Translations under genes and position numbers: made by a program | The notes under the pieces: model-generated | The model's input: only the letters and a program-made list of their open reading frames with translations | What the model was told of the DNA's origin: nothing | Databases searched by the model: none | Shown: positions 56,914 through 64,000 of the stretch, piece by piece | Layout: each line of letters starts with the position of its first letter | Position numbering within the stretch: position 1 is the first letter of the stretch | DNA from: Klebsormidium nitens | Taxonomy: Eukaryota > Streptophyta > Klebsormidiophyceae > Klebsormidiales > Klebsormidiaceae | Assembly: GCA_000708835.1 (NCBI GenBank) | Contig: DF237143.1 | Coordinates: forward strand, 85,102 to 149,101 | Reading direction: 5' to 3' | Length of the DNA: 64,000 nucleotides

Positions 56914-59900
56914 TCAGTCTCGCCAATTCCATTCCCGCTGGTAGTAATCATTATCCAACCCGAGCCACGCCTTGAACTTCTCTAGGAAGTCGTTCGCCCG
57001 CGGCGACCGCTCGATGATCTGCGTCCGGCTCGCGCGCCACGGCCGCTCCTGCTCCTCCGCAAACAGCTCCCCATACTTGCGCCGGTTGATCGCCATCCCT
57101 AGTTCCTCCATCAGGGCAATCACGCCCAGAGCGCGCTCGTAGTAACCCGCGCGCACGCACGCGCTCAGCACCTCATCGCACAGCCGCTGGTCGACCAAAA
57201 TCTCCCCCCGGGCGCTCGTCCCGACCGCTTTCTGCTCCCGGGGAGGGCCGTTCCGGCGCCCCGGGGATCCCCCCGACTCCCGCGCGGCCGCGTTCCGCGC
57301 CTTGATCTCCTTCCAGAGCACGAGCACTTCGCCGATGTCTTCCTGCCGCGAGAAGCCCAACACGAGCGATCCGTAGGTCGCAAGATCCGGCGACACTCCC
57401 GCGGTTTTCATCGCTTGAAAGACCTTTTTGGCGAGCGGCATCGCGCCCGCGCGGCAAAAGGTGTCGATGACGACATTCCACGCCGGACGGTCCAAGACGA
57501 CGGACGGGTCGTCGAGCATCGTCCGGAAGAGGCGCTCCGCGAAGGCGTGCTCTTGCGCGAGCCCCAAGCCGCGCATTGCCGTCGTGTAGGAGACGACCGT
57601 GGGGGCGATGTGGGACTCCTTCAACCTGCAAAAGAGACGGCCGAATGTGAGATCTGAGCGCTCAAAGAAGCAACTTTCGCTTTTGGAAAATTTACTTGAT
57701 ACCTTCCCGGTACTCCGAGTAACGAGAGGCCAGGATTTTGGCCCATGCATTTGGACAGCTGAAACAGGTAAGGGCAGAAACTTTCCTCCAGAAACATTGT
57801 TCAAACCGTGAACTTTTGCAGTCAGTGTTCATCCTGCGGGGCAATGTAGACGGTAGCAAATACAAGCTCGCAAGACATCCTCTGCCCGATCCGAAAGTGA
57901 ATGGTCGGTGGGCCACCTTGAACACCATGCCGACACTACCAGCACGATTCGATGTCTCCAAAGATGACACAACATTGGGGGACAAATGTAAGCCTGTCAA
58001 GCTGAACTTTCAGACTTGCAAGCAAGTGCGCAAATCCCTACTAGTCGAGACAAAAGACACTACTTGTGATGACCAGAAAACATGCGGGGATTGCCGGTCG
58101 CGCGCCTCAGAATGCTTCAGAAATTACTCAACCATGCGACAAAGACTTATCGCGTCTTCCGTACAGCCTTAGCAGGAATGACGACGGAAAGCTCCACATC
58201 GTCTCTTTGTCCTGGAACAGATTCTAAAACACGTTTGTCTAGGAAGAACCCGTTAAAAAGTTGGCAATCTTCGCCCGGAACACATTCTAAAACACAAAGT
58301 CTCCAAATAGAACCTGTTGTAACCTTGACAAATTTCAAAGCGAAGAACCCCCACCTTTTGAACCAGCGGAACGCCTCGCTGACTTGGTCCGCCTTGATGC
58401 ACAGGTCCATCATCGTATTGTACGTCACCACATCCGCCTCGACCCCCTCCTCCTCCATCTCTTTCCAGACCCCCAGCCCGGCCCTCATATCGCGCTCCCG
58501 ACAACACCCCCGCAATAGCGTATTGTACGTCACCGTGTTCGGCGCCACCCCCTGGCGCCGCATCCACGCCACCACCTTCCTCGCCACCCCTACTTTCCCC
58601 TTCCGCACGCACCCGTCGATCAGGACCGTGTACGTGACGACGTTCGGGAGCGCTTCCTGCCGGCCCCCCGCGGCGGCAACCATTTCTTCGACCAATTCGA
58701 ATGCCTCCCGTAACCGCCCCTCTTTCACGTACCCCCGCAAGAGAGCGGTGTAAGTTCGGACGGTCGGACGGACCGTTTGGACGCTGCCGCCGGCGTCCGG
58801 TCTCCGGGGCCGCTGCCGGGCCCCGGCGGTGGCTTCGTCACGGAGCTCCGAGAGCGTCGGCCACGGCCGGCCGGAAACGGACGCTTCCGGACCGTTCAAG
58901 ATTCCGATCGGACGATCCGAAGTCCTTTCCGTACGCTTTGAATTTGAGCCCGGTGCCGTCAGACCGTTCAGAGTCCACGTCTCCGGAGAGTCCGAACTTC
59001 GCCCCATCGGACCGCTCGCATCTGCCGGAGTCGGACGGCCCGACGCCCGACGTTCCTTGTTAAACGCTTCCGGCCGTCCGGAAATCGATTCCCCTTCCCG
59101 GTCTACTCTATCCGCTTCCGAGGATGTACTACCGCCGTTTCTAGCACTAGAATCTGTAGCTGACGGGGTAGCATCTATCTGCCCGTTTTCTAGCAACCCG
59201 CGTTCTGTTTTTCGGTCTTCCAGTCCGCTACTCGAAGCGCCCTCCAAGACCGGAGCTTGCGCCAAAATATTTCGTTCCGACTGCTGATTCTCCAACGCGT
59301 CTAGATTCTGCAACTCGTCTACTCCCTCAAAACTACCGTTTCTACCTGTTACCGGATAACTCACACCGGTCCGACTCCGCGAAGCAGAATCAGTGGTCTG
59401 CTCAGCGCTTCCATCCGCAATCCCAGGCTCGACTTTGTCAGCAGCCCAATCCGCAAACGCCGCTAGTTGAGAATCCGCTCCCACTTCCCCTTCGGCCCGC
59501 TCCTCCGAAACCCCTTCTTTAGACCCGGCCCCCTCCCCGTCTCCTTCTAACCCCACCGCTGTACTCTTTCTCCGTACTCCGGCCAACTCCCGCACCTCAT
59601 CCAGAACTCTCTCCGCCGATGCCACGTCACCCAGGGTCACGTGCCCCGCCACCCTCGTATTATAAGTCGACACGTCCGGCCGCACCCCGTCCCGTTTCAT
59701 GCTCTCCAGCCCCGCCAGCATCTCCCGCGCCTCCCCTATAAGCGCATAGCCCCTCAGCATGATATTATACGTCAGCACGTTGGGCTGTAAGCCCTCCGCC
59801 TGCAGCTGCGCCCATAAGGCCTCAGCGCGCGACATATCCCGCAGGGAGATGCACGCATTCAGTGCGGCATTATATGCGCCCGTGTCTGTATAAACCTCCT

Positions 59901-62052
59901 GGTTTCCGAAGCGCCACGAGCGGACCTCGTCCCAAATGCGCAGCGCTTGTTCCGCGGTTTTGGGATGCCGGCTGAAAACGCTCACGACGGCGCTCCACGT
60001 GGCCACACGTGGGCAGTAGCCGTAGGAACGCATCACCTGCGGGAAGCAGAAACGTGTCAATAAATTGTTTGCAGTGAAGTAGGTCGCCAACCTCTGATTG
60101 GAAAAGACTTTGCATGCTTTGGTACGTGTCTTTTGCAGTCGAACTCAGCTCTGGCATCGCTCTACAATCTGAAAAAGGACATATTTCTACTGCAGGGTGA
60201 AATGCTCATAATTTTCGTACCTGTCGCAGTTGTCTAGCTCTACGAAAATAGATTGTCACTTAAAGGGGCGGATCGACAAAGACATTTAAGCGAAGGGAAA
60301 ACTTGATTCCTCTTCACTTGAAGTCTCGACCCTACGACCCAAAGCCTGAAACAATGGCACTTCCTAAACCCCAGAACCTGTATCCGGGCATCATAAGAGT
60401 ACCAAACCCTGAACCTGTATTCAGGAACAGTAAAGTCCCTACAACCCGTATCATAGCATTATGAATGTTTGAGACCCCTGAAACTTCTATCCTGACATAG
60501 TAGAATCCAAAACTCTATAGCCGTGTCCTGGAATAACAAAGCTTTTCAACCCTTACAATCCGCGATATCAAACTTCAAAACCCCGTACCTGTAACAAAGC
60601 CCACGCCTCTTCTCTGCGCTCGATGCGCACCGCCTCTTGGACCAGCATCGCCAGCGCCGTGTCGTCCAGCCTCACCCCGGCCTCTTGAGACACGCTCAGG
60701 TACCAGTTATGCGCCGTTGCAAACCGCCGCTGACGACAGAGCAACGTCACCAGCCAGCTGTAGCTCCGCCGGCTGACCAAACCCCCCCGAGCGCGCCCGT
60801 CCTGCAACAGCCGGATCGCCTCGTCTAGTTTTCGCTCTCGTAAAAGGGACGAGAGCGCTTTGTCGAGATCGGGCATGAACACTCCCCCGCGGAGCTTGGC
60901 AGACCCCGTGCTAAGGTTTCCGTTTCCAATCACCCTCTCTCTAGTTCTTGCTTCCCCGGGTCTGCTTACAGACGTTCGCTCCGCACTAACTCCTACTTCC
61001 AAAATCCCGTTGTCTCCCGAACCACTCCGTCTTCTTCCCCCATCACTCTCCCCCCCTTGTCGCTCCTCTCCCGCTCTGCCCTGTCTAGTTCTCTCCCCTG
61101 CGACTGTTTCCTCCCAACTTCTTTCCTCTTCACGCGTTCCCCCTCTAGTTCCCTTCCTCGTCACTTCGACACTGTTTCGTGCAAAATGCAGCCGCGCTTC
61201 AAGGACCCCCGGGTTAAGCGCCCTAACCCTCGCGCGCTGCGCTTTGAGAGCAGCCACTCTGGCATCAGCCTCTCTGATCTTTGCTTCTATCTCTTCACTG
61301 CCGCCACCTCTTCTTGACTCAACTCGTTTCTGTAAAGCTTCCTCACTCAACACAACCTCGCCCCCAACGTCCTCCTCTCGCAGACCCCCCCGAATCGCTT
61401 TCAACCACCAGCCCTCGCCCCCCTTCTGGGGGGGTGCCGTGGCCCGCAAATTCTCCCCCCCCTCAGACGTGCTGCTCTCGCCCCCGCTCTCGCCCCCGCT
61501 CTCCGAGTCGCTTCCGCTTGAGTTCCCGCCCTCCGAGTCGCCCCCGCTGACATCATTGCTAACGTCACCATTATTGTTCCCCCCAAAAGTATCCTTCGCC
61601 CGCAAGCCCCCGCTCACTGCATCCGACACCCATTCCACGTCAGCAGCCACTCGGTTCTCCCCCCGACTTCGTTCGCCACTGCTTTTTCCCCCAGCAGCGG
61701 CGGCTTTTCGCCTCTGCCTCCGTTCAGCGGGGCTTGGTTTCGCAGTGGGGGGTTCGCTGGGCTCAGCTTGCGAGCCCCTTGCCGAAGATGGGGCGTCCTC
61801 GGCAGCTCCCGGTTCTGCACCCCTTCCATTGGATACTTGTTCGCTGGGGCCTCTCTCTCGGTCTATAAGGGCAGATCGCCTAAGTGGGGTTCGCCGTCTA
61901 GCAGTCTGTCGCAGTGGGGCAAGTCTGGGGGGGAGGGAGGAGCTGGCTACTAGTTTTGGGGGCCTGGATTTTGAGCAAAGGCAGTTCCCCCTTCTCGCTT
62001 CGAAGACCGAAGCGCCTGGGGGTGTCTTTGCAGCCAGGAGAGCTGTGAGCAA
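56914..62052 (-). CDS. P-type pentatricopeptide repeat (PPR) protein with a long disordered insert
   Basis: Three exons (62052-60589, 60036-58355, 57625-56914) join in frame to about 1285 residues. PPR proteins bind organelle RNA one base per repeat and guide its processing, stability or translation. The N-terminal ~370 residues are low-complexity (Ser/Gly/Glu/Arg-rich), preceded by an Arg/Ser/Ala-rich stretch that suits a transit peptide. PPR-like helices start near SRRSYSWLVTLLCRQRRFA. Clear motifs include TGAYNAALNACISLRDMSRA, NVLTYNIMLRGYALIGEARE and DVSTYNTRVAGHVTLGDVAS. After an insert of ~270 disordered residues come VRTYTALLRGYVKEGRLREA, NVVTYTVLIDGCVRKGKVG, NTVTYNTLLRGCCRERDMRA, DVVTYNTMMDLCIKADQVSE and more in exon 3. 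The tail is FLEKFKAWLGLDNDYYQREW. No E/DYW or SMR domain is seen. No in-frame ATG opens exon 1 (62052 is a TTG), so a short upstream exon is likely. The RNA target is unknown. Confidence 0.93.
60330..60590 (-). repeat. Degenerate tandem repeat in the first visible PPR intron
   Basis: On the plus strand, imperfect units of roughly 35-45 bp recur. Each holds a phrase like AACCCnnnACCTGTATC followed by an A-rich part, seen for example as CCAGAACCTGTATCC, CCTGAACCTGTATTC, TACAACCCGTATC, CTGAAACTTCTATCC and AAAACCCCGTACCTG. The last unit runs across the exon border at 60589. Confidence 0.45.
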
Positions 62053-64000
62053 CCAATCAGAATCAGCGGTGGCACTTGTGGTATGCTAACAAGTACGCGG
62101 CTCAAACTCTTCAAATCAGGTCAATTTCTTGATACAAGTAATTGGAAGCCACTTAACTCAAGGACGAGAGACTGCTCGGTGAATCAATGCTGGCAAACTG
62201 TCGCTCCGGCAGCGTGCGGTCAGGATTCCCTAGTAAACCAAGCCTCTTCCAAGTTCAAAAGCCAGGTAGAAACGAAGACATTCTAGGAGACCAACTTACC
62301 CGAGACCCACCGCACCTGGCAGGCCCAGGCGGCATTTGCTATGGGCTGCTCCAACCTGCATGATTAGGAAGATAAACTGTGAGAGAGCGGAATCTTGTTT
62401 CCACCTCAGGAAACAGCACCAGCTGTCTCGTTCAGCTGCGGTGGGAACTATGGAGACACTGGCCTTGATAGTAATGACCTTCCACGTTTTTCTTTTCCTT
62501 CTGTTCCAAAACCGCTTCTCCGCCCCAAAATCTACTTGTTTTCCACAAAGGGGCATGTCATTGATAGGTGGGGTATGAGGGCTTTACATTTTGAATCTTC
62601 AAAGTTAATGGCGCCAAGCAAGACAGGACATTCCATAACATAACAAAGTACAGGGAAAGGGCGCCAAGAAAAGAAAGGAAGGAAGGAAGCATCACCTGCT
62701 GATATGGGCGACGGCATGGCCCCTGACAAGCGCCACCTTCACCATGTGCAAGACGCAACTACCGCTCTGCTCCACAGCGCCTGCCCTCTGAGCAACTACA
62801 AATTGGCAGGCAAAGCACCAGATACAATCAACCTTCAGAATGAAGCCCACTTAAGTGCTAGCATCATAAAAGAATCATGGCGACCGGCCTTCCTGATTAC
62901 TGATTCACCAATGAAATCCACTGCCTAACTCTAGCAGTGCACCCCGTCAGCTGTTGCGGTGACCTGATCTTTGGCCTTCTTGTTCGTATGATTGTGAATC
63001 TTTCAATCTCGGTGCAAGGTAGCGCTCCCCCCCTTGCGAAGTTCTAGCGTCTGAAGGTCGAAAAGTACTGTTCTCTGCCCGCGCGCATCACGCTTGCATC
63101 AGACGGTTGACTTTGTGCATGCACTTTCTACAGAGATCTGAAGCAACCAAAGCTACCACTGCTGAACACCTCATCATCAAGCTACAATAAGACGCACCAC
63201 CTAACAGAATAAGGTATGCGATTCTGCAAACTCGAAAGCACCCTCAGGGGCGTCGATCCAGAAACAACTGTCCAGTTACTTTATACAAGCAAATGGAGAC
63301 CAGCTTGAATGCTGATAAGCGGAAAGTTGTTTGAATGACAGATGGCGAACAACAATGACCACGTTCCTAATTTTTCTTGGCATGGAGGCGCTCATTCATT
63401 GTAGAAGTCCACAAAATTTTCGTGAACCAAAATTTCAAGCGCTTTCATTAAGCTTCTCAACGATGCCAGATCACATTCTAAACCACCATTGATCGCCGTG
63501 GATTTTAAACAGCATGTCTCACCACCTCAGCCTCGATGTGACAGAGATCAACCGAATAGATGATCAGTAGGCATACCTTTTGGATGCTTAGATGAGCTGC
63601 CCGGCAGCATTCAAGCTCCTTTTGTGCCCAGCTGATCGCACCACTCTCCACCGTGTGTCCCCACCCTCTTCAGCACAACGAAAAAGCTGGCCAGCAAAAG
63701 AAGAAACAAATGCAAATGCCAAAACCAGCCCTGCCACGCCACGTACCCCGTATTTCTAACAAGTGCGAGGGCGGCTGAACACTTGCCACGTCAACGGCCG
63801 GTGTCCGGTGGCGGTTCCGCCCTCCGGTGTCCGCTTTCACGACCATGACCGGATCTGCACTGCCCCTTAGCTGGGGCACGTTTCAATCAAGTCAGTAAGT
63901 ACCGTCATTACTGAACTTCTCAGCACACGCCATACCTAGAATATTGCCTTGTTTCTACATAAATGGCCGTTTATCGTCGAAACCGGTGAATCTGGTGACT
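62053..64000. other. Spacer upstream of the PPR gene, no gene seen
   Basis: It must contain the PPR promoter and probably its first exon. A minus-strand ATG frame (MQVGAAHSKCRLGLPGAVG) ending at a good GTAAGT donor lies at about 62298-62361, but its phase does not fit the next exon's obvious acceptors. Nothing else was recognised to the window end. Confidence 0.35.

Noticed and set aside
57738-58172. 144-codon plus-strand frame inside a PPR intron
   Set aside because: It starts at a TTG, has no homology and no splice context, and lies in low-GC intron sequence. Likely chance.
60860-62089. 409-codon plus-strand frame
   Set aside because: It is antisense to PPR exon 1, is Ser/Pro/Leu-rich as expected from the complement of Gly/Glu/Ser coding DNA, and has no domain.

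Overview
The window looks like nuclear DNA of a green-lineage eukaryote, most probably a streptophyte (charophyte) alga such as Klebsormidium; the genus is a guess. Genes are rich in introns with GT..AG borders. Exons are clearly more GC-rich than introns and spacers. The gene set mixes plant traits (ERD7-type senescence-domain protein, nucleus-encoded DNA gyrase A with a targeting leader, peroxisomal isocitrate lyase ending SRM, a P-type PPR protein) with genes expected in a lineage that still makes cilia (adenylate kinase 7, an OCRL/INPP5B-type phosphatase with ASH and RhoGAP-like domains). No bacterial-style operon, rRNA, tRNA or CRISPR was seen.

Layout. 1-1145 (-): the N-terminal part of an amidase-signature enzyme, running off the left edge. 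3358-7358 (+): ERD7-like senescence-domain protein, 5 exons. 8658-13041 (-): two tandem F-box-like paralogues; the downstream copy carries one in-frame stop. A 175-bp MITE-like element lies between them. 14368-24676 (-): GYRA, 20 exons. 25725-29761 (+): isocitrate lyase, 11 exons, divergent from GYRA across a 1.05-kb spacer with a nested inverted repeat. 31285-37548 (-): AK7. 39668-46067 (+): OCRL-like phosphatase, divergent from AK7, with decayed exon duplications in two introns. 48729-51494 (-): an unrecognised membrane protein whose first intron is largely a 90-bp perfect palindrome. 54106-55810 (+): a small three-exon coiled-coil orphan. 56914-62052 (-): a large PPR protein with a long disordered insert. 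The remaining spacers show no supportable gene.

The genes do not form one pathway. By family knowledge, isocitrate lyase acts in the glyoxylate cycle, gyrase A and the PPR protein act in organelle nucleic-acid metabolism, AK7 works in the axoneme, and the OCRL-like enzyme works in phosphoinositide turnover. Exon borders were placed by hand from splice signals, reading phase and family similarity. For ERD7, GYRA, ICL, the membrane protein and the coiled-coil gene, the exon lengths sum to an exact reading frame from start to stop. The 5' ends of the OCRL-like and PPR genes, and the 3' end of AK7, remain unresolved.
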